A stretch of 64,000 nt of DNA, from assembly GCA_963971285.1 (NCBI GenBank), contig OZ020244.1:7316001-7380000 (forward strand), read 5' to 3'. The notes beneath the pieces are model-generated. The model was not told the DNA's origin. It saw nothing but the letters and a program-made list of their open reading frames with translations, and did not search any database. The stretch is from Astropecten irregularis (lineage: Eukaryota > Echinodermata > Asteroidea > Paxillosida > Astropectinidae). The position numbers and the translations under genes were made by a program. Shown here one piece after another: positions 52,120-63,200 of the stretch; the first letter of the stretch is position 1, and every line of letters starts with the position of its first letter.

Positions 52120-54916
52120 GACTGAAAAAAGGAAGTCTTGTGAAGATAGTGTACATAGAGAAAGAAAGGTTAAGAGTGAAAAAAAAAAGTATCATGAGGA
52201 GAGTGGGCATAGACAAGAAAAGATTGATAGTACAAAAGCCAGGTATTATAGAGATAATGCATATAGGCAGAAAAAAATAAACAGTGCCAAAAATAAATAT
52301 CACAGTAACCAAGTATACAGAAATGCTCTCATTAACTCTATAAAAAGAAGGTATTGGAGTAATCATGTGTACAGAGCAAATTTGATAAAAAATCTTCAAT
52401 GCAAATATCGTCATAATGCAGATTATCGTAAGAAAATGAAGCAGAGGGTTTTAAGACAAAGACGTATAAAAGCCCAACGAGGAAGGAACATGAGAAATGT
52501 TATCAGAAAATGGACGAATAAAGTGTCAACTGGACCTGAGTATGTTTGTGCAGTTTGTTGCAAACTTTTGTTTAAAAAACAAGTCATTAGGTGCAATAAA
52601 GAAAAATACAGCAACATAAGTTGTATATGTGATAAATATTTACATAAATGTATATGTACAAAAGAGTGTGGAAATGAATGTCTTGTATCAAAATCTAGCA
52701 GGTCTTGTTTATGGATATGTTACACATGTCATAGAACATTACTCCAGAAGAAAGTACCAGTAGAAGCATGTACAAATAATCTAGAAGTGATTGAAATTCC
52801 ACAAGAATTAGATTGTTTGAATATTTTAGAGGAGCATCTCATTGCAATTAATATACCATTCATGAAGCTCATAGCACTACCCAAGGGATCTCAAAACGCG
52901 GTGCATGGCCCAGTTGTATGTGTACCATCTAACATTGCAGATACAGTGACAGCATTGCCAAGATGCCGAAATGAAAATCAGTTAATTCGAATCAAGTTAA
53001 AAAGAAAATTAACTTACAAAGGATATTATCAATATCAATTTGTGACCAAGAAACATGTCGAAACTGCATTAAGTTATCTTAAGCAGAACAATGCATGGTA
53101 TAAAGATATTGAAATCAATTGTGATTGGAATGATCCCCTGTTAGATGATGATGAGGAGGAAAATGAAGATGAAATGGCACATGAATCTGATGAAGCCAGT
53201 GTAAGTGATGAAGAAACTGATGAAGATCGTTTGTGTGGTATTCCACTTGATACATGCTTACAGCCTATAGATATTGGACAAGAAGTGCTTGATCAATACT
53301 TTGATGATGTTCTCTGTGTTGCACCTTGTGAAGGAAACAATCCAGTTAGAGTGTTAATGGAGAAAGGTAATGAGGCTAAATGTTTTCCAGCATTATTCCC
53401 AGCAGGCTCACCTATATTTGATGATAAACGTGATGGAAAGCTTCCACGCCTGAGATATTTTCATAATAGATTGATGAATGCAGATAACAGATTTGCCAAA
53501 TGTACTCAGTATATCTTTTATGCCCAGTATTTATCAGAAATTGAAAAGGTGATGTCTGGTGTATCAATTGCTATGCGTCAAAGTTCAGGGAAAATGCATT
53601 ATGGTCAAAGTGTGAATTCTAGCATGATTAAGAATAGAGATCAATTAAATGATATTTTACAGTCTGATAGTAGGTATAAATTTTTGAAACCAATTAGAGG
53701 TACACCATCATATTGGCAATCAACTCAGAGAGATGTCATGGCTATGATTAGACAACTTGGAATACCAACATGGTTTTGCTCATTTTCTGCAGCTGATATG
53801 AGATGGCCTGAAGTGATTAATACAATATTGAGACAACAAGGTGATTTCAGAAATATTGAAGACTTAGATTGGAATGATAAGTGTACAGTATTGAGAAGCA
53901 ATCCAGTGACTGTGGCTAGAATGTTTGAGAATCGATTTCACACATTTTTGAAAGATGTTATCATGTCAAGTGCAGCACCCATTGGGAAAGTCAAGGACTA
54001 TTTTTACCGAGTAGAATTTCAACAAAGAGGATCTCCACACACACATTGTCTGTTTTGGATTGAGAATGCTCCAATGTTAGATAAAGATGATGATGCTGAT
54101 GTAATTAATTTCATTGATGAATATATCAGTTGCAAGTTACCAACACAGGAAGAAGATGAGGAATTGAATGAAATAATCAGTCATGTACAGCAACATAGCA
54201 GGAGACATACCAAGTCTTGTAAAAAGAAGGGCACTGAATGTAGATTTAATTTTCCAAGACCACCTTCTAATAGAACATTTATTGCCAGTTGTGATCCAGC
54301 AGATGACCATGATAATAGTGAGGATGATGAATATAGTCATGAAAAAAGTACATCCATTAGTAATGATGAAAAGAAACGTACAGCAGCCAAGGAATTATTG
54401 CAGTCAGTATGGAATGCAATCCAGGATGAGAATAATCAACACATGTCAACATCTGAATTATTTCAAAGTATTAATATTACACAGACTGATTTTGAGAAGG
54501 CCAATGATGTTTTGAGCAGGAAACCAACTATTGTTTTAAAGAGAGAGCCTCAAGATGTATGGGTGAATCTGTATAATCCTGATTTAATAAGAGCCTGGAA
54601 TGCTAATATGGATATTCAATACATCAGTGATGCATATGCCTGTGCAGCATACGTAGTATCATACATGTCAAAGTCAGAACGAGAATTGGGACAGTTATTA
54701 GGACATGCACATAACGAGGCCAAAAAGGGAAATTTAGATGCTAGACAGAGTATGAAGGAAATTGGATGCGTGTATTTACATAATCGAGAATTATCAGCTC
54801 AGGAAGCAGTGTTTCGTGTTTGTGGTCTGAGGTTAAAAGAGGGTTCTAGAAAAGTGGAGTTTATACCTGTTGGTGAAAATCCTGTACGAATGAGTTTGCC
54901 ACTAAGCGTTATTTAG
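52104..54916 (+). CDS. Helentron polyprotein segment 3: Helitron N-terminal domains and Rep HUH nuclease
   Basis: Open in the frame shifted by one from segment 2 (this frame is open from 51824, but before about 52104 it is a shadow). More KY..DS/RE.K repeats come first. A Cys-rich domain (EYVCAVCCKLLF, CKCICTKECG-type Cys, LWICYTCHRTL) is followed by IPFMKLIALPKGSQ and LIRIKLKRKLTYKG, the usual pre-Rep region. The Helitron-like N block has CFPALFPAGSPIF, PSYWQSTQRDVMAM and GIPTWFCSFSAADMRWPE. Rep motif 2 is RGSPHTHCLFWIE (the HUH histidines), and motif 3 is AYVVSYMSKSE with two Tyr and a Lys. It nicks and joins single strands for rolling-circle transposition. It ends at TAG 54914-54916, with the frame continuing. 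Confidence 0.9.
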
Positions 54917-54946
54917 AACAAGTGTGAAGATGATGATGATATTTTC

Positions 54947-57676
54947 ATGACTAGTAGAGTTGATCGTTATAAAGCAAGGCCAGATATTGATAAATTTTAT
55001 GACATGTGTCTGGCTACATTTAGTTCAGAGTACAGAATTATTTACAATGGAGGTTCATGTAATATATCCAGAAAGTCACCAGTATATGCATTAAAACATG
55101 GTCTGGGCCACATACAGAAACGTACAAGAACTGAACCAGCAGTCATAAGATATCCAAGGTTTTCAGTGACTAAATATCCAGAGAAATATTACCACAGTAT
55201 ATTACAATTGTTTCTTCCATATCGTATTGATGCTCAACTCAAACCACCTCAGTTTGATAATTATGAACAATTTTATAGGAATGGTTCTGTTAGTCTAAAT
55301 GACCAGATTGAATCTGTAAGTGTTGTTGTTGAAAGTCATCGGTCTAGATATGAGAAGAATGCTGAGGCTCTTGAAGCCGCTAAACAATATGTGGAAAAAC
55401 ATGGTATGCAGGAAGATGCATGGGCTTTGATTTCCCCAATATCTGAGCAGGAAAGACATGAATGTCAAGCAGAGCGTGAGCCAGTATTATCAGAAGATGA
55501 TGATTTGAATATTCCTGACCTACAATCTGACAAGAAAGACAAAGTGTGTAATATTGAGCCACATTCAGTGAAAATATCAAAGCAAGATGCACTAAGTTTA
55601 TTGAGGTCATTAAATACACAGCAAAAGGAAGTGTTTAATAAGATTCGAGACTGGTGTTTACAGAAGGTACAAGGCAAAAACCCTGAACCATTTCATGTGT
55701 TTATCACTGGTGGAGCTGGAACTGGGAAAAGTCATTTGATTAAATCAATACACTATGAAGCAACAAGACTCTTTACAAGAATGGTTAATAATCCTGATAA
55801 TGTGTCTGTAATGATAACTGCACCTACTGGAGTAGCAGCTTTTAATGTAAATGGAAGTACAATTCATAGTGCCTTGTCAATCCCTACTGATGCACGTTTG
55901 CCTTATCAACCACTTGGTGAGGAAAAATTGAATACTTTGAGGAATGAATTGCAAGATCTTCAGATTGTTATTATTGATGAAATATCAATGGTTGATCACA
56001 AAATGTTGTGTTACATTCATGGACGTCTGCGACAGATTAAGCAAACAAGTGATCTCAAGCCATTTGGAAAAGTGAGCATTTTAGCTGTTGGTGATTTTTA
56101 TCAATTGCCCCCAGTCAAAGGGAAATCATTGTATCAGAGAGATATTACAGTAGATCTGTGGAATGATTGTTTTAAGAAAGTCGAGTTGAGGGAAATTATG
56201 AGACAAAAGGATGATATGCAGTTTGCTGAAACTTTGAATCAAATACGTGTCAGAGCTAAGCAAGATAAGTTATTGGATGAAGATGTGGTAATGTTACAAT
56301 CACGAGAAACTGGAGAAGAGTGGGATGATGCTTTACATATATTTCCATGTAATAAACAGGTTGATGAATACAATAAGAACATACTGTTTGCAAAGTGCAG
56401 TGATTATTTCTGTATTACAGCAAATGATTTTCAGAAAGAGTCTTATAAAAAGACAAGCCGAGTGAAAATACCCCCAAAATCAGTGCGTACAACTCTGTCT
56501 GAATCATTGTGGCTAGGTACCGGTGCTAGAGTAATGCTGACTAAAAATCTGGATGTATCTGATGGTCTTGTTAATGGAGTAATTGGCACTGTTTGTGAAA
56601 TCATTCTGTCACATGATGAATCTACCCCTGAATACATACATATAGTATTTGATAGCAAAAGTGTTGGATCCAAAGTGAAAAGGAAAAGTGCAACAAATGA
56701 TGGATTTGTTAAAATTCAAAGGGAAGAAGAATATATAAGCAAACAGTGGATAAGGCGACAATTTCCATTGAAATTAGCTTGGGCCTGTACAGTACATAAA
56801 GTACAAGGAGTGACTACAGACAGAGCAGTGGTATCTCTTGAACGTACATTTTCAGCAGGTCAAGCATATGTTGCACTAAGCAGAGTAACATCTCTAAATG
56901 GAATTGTGATTGAAGGGTTTAATGAAAAGTTTGTTTATTGCAATAAAGCAGTGAAAGATTCATTGAGTAATATGATGCAATTTATTGAAGAATCTAATGT
57001 AAGAACCCTACCATCAAATGGCACTGTTATCATGATGCATAATATCCAAGGATTGAAAGAACACTTTAAAGACTTAGAATGTAATATTGATATGATGTCA
57101 GCAGATTTAATTTGTCTGACAGAAACATGGAGTGAGAATGAGTTTGACTGCGAGACAGAATTAAGTGATTTCAAATGCTACAATCAAGTTAGAAGTGCTT
57201 CATATAATAATTTATGCAGTGTTACTCACATGTTAAGCAAGCAGTTTCGTGGAGGTGTTGCAGTTTATGGTAGAAGGAACAAGACATTTAGTAGACTGGT
57301 GTTGCCTGTACACAACTTGGAATATATTGCAGTACAAGTTATTTGTGAAATGTCATATTCTTTGGTAACAGTTTATCGTCCAGCATCATATTCTATGATT
57401 GAGTTTATTGCCAACATGAAAGATCTACTTAATGAACTTCATAAAGTATCTAACAGATGTATTGTAATGGGTGATTTTAATGAAGATATTTTGAAACAGC
57501 ATTCACAAATTGAGAAATTAATGTGTGAGCATGGATATAAACAATGTGTGACAGATGCAACAACAGAGAATGGGACATTGATTGATCATGTGTATGTGAG
57601 ACACATAGAATCACCATGTGCAAGTGTAATTCCTACATATTACAGTTATCATGAAGGTGTTTGTATCAGTATGTGA
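54947..57676 (+). CDS. Helentron polyprotein segment 4: PIF1-like helicase and EEP endonuclease
   Basis: Same frame as segment 3, so the TAG at 54914 looks like a point nonsense change. Helicase motifs are FITGGAGTGKSHL (Walker A, near residue 255), ITAPTGVAAFNV, IVIIDEISMVD (Walker B), AVGDFYQLPPV, then GARVMLTKNLDVSDGLVNG and ACTVHKVQGVTTD, ending AYVALSRV. From about residue 700 an endonuclease/exonuclease/phosphatase-type domain follows: MHNIQGLKEH, ADLICLTETW, FRGGVAVY, RCIVMGDFNED and LIDHVYV, close to the nucleases of CR1-type LINEs. The gene ends at TGA 57674-57676. Helicase unwinds the displaced strand; the endonuclease role is unproven. Confidence 0.92.
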   Translation: MTSRVDRYKARPDIDKFYDMCLATFSSEYRIIYNGGSCNISRKSPVYALKHGLGHIQKRTRTEPAVIRYPRFSVTKYPEKYYHSILQLFLPYRIDAQLKPPQFDNYEQFYRNGSVSLNDQIESVSVVVESHRSRYEKNAEALEAAKQYVEKHGMQEDAWALISPISEQERHECQAEREPVLSEDDDLNIPDLQSDKKDKVCNIEPHSVKISKQDALSLLRSLNTQQKEVFNKIRDWCLQKVQGKNPEPFHVFITGGAGTGKSHLIKSIHYEATRLFTRMVNNPDNVSVMITAPTGVAAFNVNGSTIHSALSIPTDARLPYQPLGEEKLNTLRNELQDLQIVIIDEISMVDHKMLCYIHGRLRQIKQTSDLKPFGKVSILAVGDFYQLPPVKGKSLYQRDITVDLWNDCFKKVELREIMRQKDDMQFAETLNQIRVRAKQDKLLDEDVVMLQSRETGEEWDDALHIFPCNKQVDEYNKNILFAKCSDYFCITANDFQKESYKKTSRVKIPPKSVRTTLSESLWLGTGARVMLTKNLDVSDGLVNGVIGTVCEIILSHDESTPEYIHIVFDSKSVGSKVKRKSATNDGFVKIQREEEYISKQWIRRQFPLKLAWACTVHKVQGVTTDRAVVSLERTFSAGQAYVALSRVTSLNGIVIEGFNEKFVYCNKAVKDSLSNMMQFIEESNVRTLPSNGTVIMMHNIQGLKEHFKDLECNIDMMSADLICLTETWSENEFDCETELSDFKCYNQVRSASYNNLCSVTHMLSKQFRGGVAVYGRRNKTFSRLVLPVHNLEYIAVQVICEMSYSLVTVYRPASYSMIEFIANMKDLLNELHKVSNRCIVMGDFNEDILKQHSQIEKLMCEHGYKQCVTDATTENGTLIDHVYVRHIESPCASVIPTYYSYHEGVCISM

Positions 57677-57840
57677 AATTTTGTATAAGTTGTCGTACAC
57701 ATCAATTAATTATTATGGAAATGTCATGTACTTGACCTTATTGACATTTATCACAAAAATATTTATTCTGATGAGTTATAGATTTTAGTTGAACATGCAA
57801 CTTAAGAAAGACATAGATTAACTTTCTTTTAAAGAGAATG

Positions 57841-58294
57841 TTCAACACTCAACAAATGTTGCTTTATTTGTTAGAACTATAATCCTTAAACTACTTGGCA
57901 TGAGAAAAAAAATAATTTCTCACACTGAACACAGAAAAAGAGTCTTTTTGATGATTTTTCTCTCAGCCCACAAACTCCCCAAAATTCAGATTCTCTGAAT
58001 TTCGTCAATGGGGGCAGCAGACAAATCTGTGTGATTTTGTGACGTCGGGTATGGGAGCCTTTTGTTCAAAAGAAAAGGCTTCCATATCTGACGTCACGAA
58101 GTCACACAAATTTGGCTGCTGCCCCCATTGACGAAATTAAGATAATCTGAATTTTGGGGAGTTTGTGGGCTGAGAGAAAAATCATCAAAAAGACTCTCTT
58201 TCTGTGTTCAGTGTGAGATAAATATTTTTTCTCATGTCAAGTAATTTAAGGATTATAGTTCTAACAAACAAAGCGAGGTTTGTTGAGTGTTGAA
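57841..58294. mobile_element. 454-bp foldback element 165 bp after the Helentron stop
   Basis: Left arm TTCAACACTCAACAAA...TTAGAACTATAATCCTTAAA and right arm (inverse) match over more than 200 bp, with blocks CACACTGAACACAGAAA, GAGTCTTTTTGATGATTTTT and CTCTCAGCCCACAAACTCCC, then GTCAATGGGGGCAGCAG. The centre is CCTTTTGTTCAAAAGAAAAGG. It may be an independent MITE or belong to the Helentron's 3' region. Confidence 0.9.
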
Positions 58295-58589
58295 ATCCTC
58301 TCTAATGATATAATGGTTTGGAAGGTAGTAAAAACAAATTCAAAATTTATTAAGAGCTAACAGTTGCACATGTTTGTATGTTATTATGAATAACAACAAA
58401 CTTCCAAGGAGCTTTTACAAGGTCAATCATATTGTTGAAATAACTGTAGTAGAAGTATGAATGTGAAGTGCATCAATTCAAAGACAGGCTGCGCATGCTA
58501 TCAACATATTCATTTCAAATAATGAAGGTTTATTTTAATACACTCCACAGATGTCTGTCAAACCATGCACAATCATCTTGCCCGCTTGA

Positions 58590-59590
58590 CCGATGGCCCC
58601 TCGACACTACAGTTGCACATCTTGCAATCGGGATAGTGCCTGATACACTCAGCAGGGCCATATCAACCCATGGCCCCTCTGCACTGCAGTTGCCATCTTG
58701 ACATCAGGATAGTGACTGATACACTCAGCAGGGCCATATCAACCCATGGTCCCTCTACACTGCAGATATCATCTTGCTATCAGGATAGTGACTGATACAC
58801 TCAGCAGGGCCATATCAACCCATGGCCCCTCTGCACTGCAGTTGTCATCTTGCCATCAGGATAGTGACTGATACACTCAGCAGGGCCATATCAACCCATG
58901 GCCCCTCTACACTGCAGATGTCATCTTGCTATCAGGATAGTGACTGATACACTCAGCAGGGCCATATCAACCCATGGCCCCTCTACACTGCAGATGTCAT
59001 CTTGCCATCAGGATAGTGACTGATTCACTCAGCAGGGCCATATCAACCCATGGCCCCTCTACACTGCAGTTGTCATATTGCCATCAGGATAGTGACTGAT
59101 TCACTCAGCAGGGCCATTTCAACCCATGGCCCCTCTACACTGCAGTTGTCATCTTGCTTTCAGGATTGTGTCTGATACACTCAGCAGGGCCATATCAACC
59201 CATGGCCCCTGTACACTGCAGATATTATCTTGCTATCAGGATAGTGACTGATACACTCAGCAGGGCCATATCAACCCATGGCCCCTCTACACTGCAGATG
59301 TCATCTTGCTATCAGGATAGTGACTGATACACTCACCAGGGCCATATCAACCCATGGCCCCTCTACACTGCAGATATTATCTTGTCATCAGGATAGTGAC
59401 TGATACACTCAGCAGGGCCATATCAACCCATGGCCCCTCTACACTGCATATTATCATCTTGCTATCAGGATAGTGACTGATACACTCAGCAGGGCCATGC
59501 CAGCACATGGCCCCTCTACACTGCAGTTGTCATCTTGCCATCAGGTAGTGACTGATACACTCAGCAGGTTAATGTCAACCCATGGCCAGT
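58590..59590. repeat. 76-bp tandem repeat, about 13 units
   Basis: The unit GACTGATACACTCAGCAGGG...CATATCAACCCATGGCCCC...TCTACACTGCAG...CATCTTGC.ATCAGGATAGT recurs with a spacing of 76 bp (58714, 58790 and onward). Units differ at a few positions, for example GCAGATGTCATC against GCAGTTGTCATC. Confidence 0.95.
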
Positions 59591-59936
59591 CTTCACTCCA
59601 GTTGTCATCTTCTTTCTATAATTATAACAATTTCATGTATGACTTCTGTTAATATTTTTTATGATTTTGTTGTTTTATTTATTTATTTGGAAAAAAGTTT
59701 CACCCTGTCTTCGACAATTTCTGTAAAAAGCTTGAGGAAAAAAAAATTTTTTGAACACCAAATCCTTGTAGAATACATAAGGACTTTACATTTCTCTTCA
59801 CAAGCAAACATTTTATTGACAGATTTATTGTATTATGACAGAGGTGTATCTCCTGTCTCTTTATTCCATTCTCTCAGTTTACAGTTTGGAATATTGGAAT
59901 TCTTTCAATACAACAATCGTCAACAGCAGACACAAA

Positions 59937-60038
59937 GGGCCTGTTTGTTTATGGCGGATCCGGATCCCATTTTAGCGTACCCTGCATAGGAGGTGGATCC
60001 CAAAATATCGGATCCTTTGCGTGAAACAAACAGGTCCT
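59937..60038. mobile_element. 102-bp inverted-repeat MITE with BamHI-like cores
   Basis: Ends GGGCCTGTTTGTTT and AAACAAACAGGTCC are inverses. GGATCC occurs four times inside. GGGCCTGTTTGTTT resembles Harbinger-type termini, but no target duplication was confirmed. Confidence 0.7.
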
Positions 60039-60317
60039 AAGACAGTCACTATTTATAACAGTTTGGCTGTGCATGGAGACTAACTACATGTGTAACTGTA
60101 ACGCTTTATAGCAATAAATTCTGAAAACCTAATTGACTGCTACAGTTGTTGCTTAGGAGATAAACATGATGTAACATTAAGCAGAGAAGTCATTTCCCCG
60201 ATTTGTCAACCAGCCAGTCTCACATTGGTCACCACATGTGACATCTGCTAGACACTTTGTGGCTCAAGGATAAGAGTTGTAAATCATCAAAGGATTACAG
60301 CTGATTAACACATGTAA

Positions 60318-60600
60318 ATGGTGCTGTGGCCTACATCTGGTGTGTCGTACTCAAGGTCTTGTGGTCCATCTACAGATTGTGGGTTCGAATCCAGCCATGG
60401 GCTACCGCTAGTGGTGCTTGTGTCCTTGGGTAGGACGCTTTGTCATATATTGCTCAACTTCACCCAGGTGTAAATGGGTACCTGCAAGGGTAGAGATGGC
60501 TTTGTGCTTGAATAGCTTATGTGCACAGGTATGTCTTCATAGTTGCATTCATTATATATGTACAAACTGCACTGCATAGTTTCTTGTAGCATCCATCTCT
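60318..60600 (+). repeat. Second SINE family, tRNA-like head with a conserved central domain
   Basis: GTGGGTTCGAATCCAGCCATGG (B box-like) is followed by GTGTCCTTGGGTAGGACGCTTT and CTCAACTTCACCCAGGTGTA then AATGGGTACCTG. This string is widespread in SINEs of marine invertebrates. The 3' limit is approximate. Confidence 0.7.
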
Positions 60601-60624
60601 TACTTGATTGTTGTTAATTCCCCT

Positions 60625-60775
60625 TGTTATGGCTTCTGACTGCCAAACAAACAAACAAACACAGATAATTGACTATTTTTGACACCTCTAACATATGGCC
60701 TACATAGCACAGTTGGTAAGAGCGCAGGTATGGTTTATGTCACTGATTTGAATCCTCCTCCAGTAACTTTTTCAG
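60625..60775 (+). repeat. tRNA-derived SINE, copy 3
   Basis: TATGGCTTCTGACTGCCAAA then AATTGACTATTT, CACAGTTGGTAAGAGCGCAG (A box) and a weakened B box (TGATTTGAATCCTCCTCCAGTAA). Same layout as the copies at 24246 and 40815; the 5' part carries an expanded AAAC run. Confidence 0.8.
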
Positions 60776-61154
60776 CGGTCACTCACATTGGTAATTTTAA
60801 ATTACCCTAGTAAATTTCCATTGTGGTTATTTAATGATTAGGGTATGCAGACTTCAGTATTTCGTTTTGTACTTGTCTTAATTATGAACAGCTTACTATG
60901 TGTAGAATGACAAAATCAAAACAGTTATCTCCAAGACATAAAGATACTGATCAAATTATTTTTTTTTAATGGGAACAATAACTGTGAGCTGAACATCTAC
61001 TGTATGTTTCCTTTTATTACAACCACTCATTATTTCAGAAGGAAAATGTAGTTTATAATTACTGTGTCTCTTGTAACTAGGCTCCTTAAAGGTACTACAT
61101 GTATCATACTTTGGTAGCATACCGAAACAGAAATGTTCACAGATTTACCTATAA

Positions 61155-61300
61155 CTTTCAGGGTATGGAGATGGTGATGGTAGAAACATACAGTTAATAT
61201 TTTTCTGCCTGAAATGCTGTATTTAGCCAGAAAAGAGTAAAACAAATTACCAAAAACAATTTTGATGTTTTAAAGATCAAAGATAACGGTGAAAAAACAC
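61155..61300. repeat. Short interspersed repeat, copy 2
   Basis: Counterpart of 39975-40120; shares GATGGTAGAAACATACAGTT and AATTACCAAAAACAAT in the same order and strand. Confidence 0.75.
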
Positions 61301-62869
61301 AAAACCAAAGTATGATATCACCTGTAAATAAATGCTTTATACATGTACAATAGTACATGTGTGTATACATAAAAGAATTACAGCTCTCATTATAATTTGG
61401 CTCATGATACAAATGATTTGATGATATAGTGTTCTCGATGGTCACTCATAACTGCCTAGTTTAACATGCTGGATCTATTAACATGCATTTTCTATGTTTG
61501 CACCCTCTTATAAATATAAATCATATTTCTTATATTTCTTAAAGTATAAAGTATTCATAATTATCTACAATCTGAAGCAAAATTTTATATTTACAAATGA
61601 ATCAATTCAATTTGCCAATTAATGCTTCTCCACACCTCTTTGTTTACAGTGTATTCAACCATCAAGTAAAATGGCAGTATGATTTTGGATTGTTTTATAT
61701 AAACAAGTTTTGAAATAAAATACATGTCATTGGCAAGATAGATGTGTAATGTTAGAAATCTTCATTTCCTGTTGTATGGTGTATTGGGCATTCATCCTTA
61801 ATATGGGTACATGTGCATGCAGAGTGTACCTTTCTTCATAATGGAAACCATGTCAAAGCCATCCGGCTTTTTTTACTTCCGACAATCTACGAATATATGT
61901 GGGCCAAGATTTTGTGTAGGCAACCAGCGAGAAAAAAAGGTAAGAAAAGTAAGTGAGAATTTAATGTGAAAGATGAGTATTAATTTCACCGCTGGTACAA
62001 TTTGTCGCTCAAACATTGTGGAATATGAGTTAAATACAGCATGCCAATTTTAATGCATTAGTCATAATTTTTTTCACATGAGGGCGCACTTTACAGTCTA
62101 TAAGTACTACTCTAACAACCGTGAAGGATCATGTCACACCATAGCCATAAATTGATGTCATGTGCCATTAAAACATGTTGTCATTCCCACTTCCATGGTT
62201 GTACTATTTTACTTCATTTTAATACCATAGTTATTTATCTCATTATACAAATACAATTCGAAAAAAGATTTTTGTTGACGATACTGTACAAGTTAACAAT
62301 AAATCCAAACGGCCCGGATAATTCCGGTTTTTAGGGGCACCAAAACAAGAGCGAGCATGGCAGGACCCATTACATACATCGATAGCATTCTGGTTAAAAG
62401 TTTGTTAAAGAAGACGTACGTACATTATGAGGGACAATATGTATACGAGGTTTTATTATATAGTTAATTGGACATCACAAATGGCATGTTTTTGGGGAAA
62501 CTGAAACACATATTTTGTCGCAACACTGTCCATCTATATATTGCATATGAAGAATTATCAACAGAAATTGAAAGACATCTAATTGTTGTCTTCCCTAGAT
62601 ATCGATAAAAGAACATGAATGACCCAAAATTTCAGTGAATTATACAAATCAGAGCTTATGACATGACAATGGCGTCATTGCAAAAAAAATAAAGACTTAG
62701 ATACATACTAAATTTCAACACAATCGGACGTAGGGTTCGCTTATAATTGTCATGTAAAATTTACCCCTTTAAAAGTGCCATAACCTTATTCACACTAACA
62801 TTGCCGGATTAACTTTCTTCATGATACATTTGAAGAAGGCACCTTTAATCCTATAAGTCACGTGACTTG
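61301..62869. other. No gene seen
   Basis: AT-rich, with no reading frame above about 80 codons that looks coding and no recognised repeat. Confidence 0.4.
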
Positions 62870-63200
62870 GTCATGTTTGTGTCACAAAGAATTACCTTGC
62901 CTAACATTGCCATTTGGCGAAAGAATCATGATCCTAGCTCTTACCACTTTTAAATGAGGAGCTACTTCCTGTTTGACCGGAAGTAAAGGTCACAGAGGTC
63001 AAGAAATGTGTCCAAAAGAAAGACCTTGCCTAACATTGATATTTGGTGAAAGAATCATGATCCTAGCTCTTACCACTTATAAATAAGGAGCTACTTCCGG
63101 TTTGACCGGAAGTAGAGGTCACAGAGGTCAAGCAATGTGTCACAAAGAAAGACCTTACCTAATATTGACCTTATGCGAAGGAATCAACTTAATATCTCAA
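62870..63200. repeat. 129-bp tandem repeat, about 2.5 units
   Basis: AAGAATCATGATCCTAGCTC recurs at 62921 and 63050, each followed by TTACCACTT...GAGCTACTTCC and GACCGGAAGTA.AGGTCACAG. A third, weaker start lies near 63177. The same unit, more diverged, is at 37590-37850. Confidence 0.85.

Larger units (their letters stand above)
47850..57700 (+). mobile_element. Autonomous Helentron (Helitron-like rolling-circle transposon), nearly intact coding region
   Basis: About 9.8 kb of nearly continuous plus-strand coding sequence, in order: serine/lysine repeat region, PHD-like finger, possible C76-like peptidase, OTU protease, charged repeats, the Helitron N-terminal cysteine-rich domain, HUH Rep nuclease with two Tyr, PIF1-type helicase and a C-terminal EEP endonuclease. 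A C-terminal endonuclease after the helicase distinguishes Helentrons from canonical Helitrons. Only three breaks were found (TAG 49555-49557, a frameshift near 52104 in an A-run, TAG 54914-54916). Outer ends not determined. Confidence 0.9.

Noticed and set aside
59582..59989. 135-codon frame at 59.6 kb
   Set aside because: Starts in the 76-bp satellite and ends in a MITE; it joins unrelated sequence and is not a gene.
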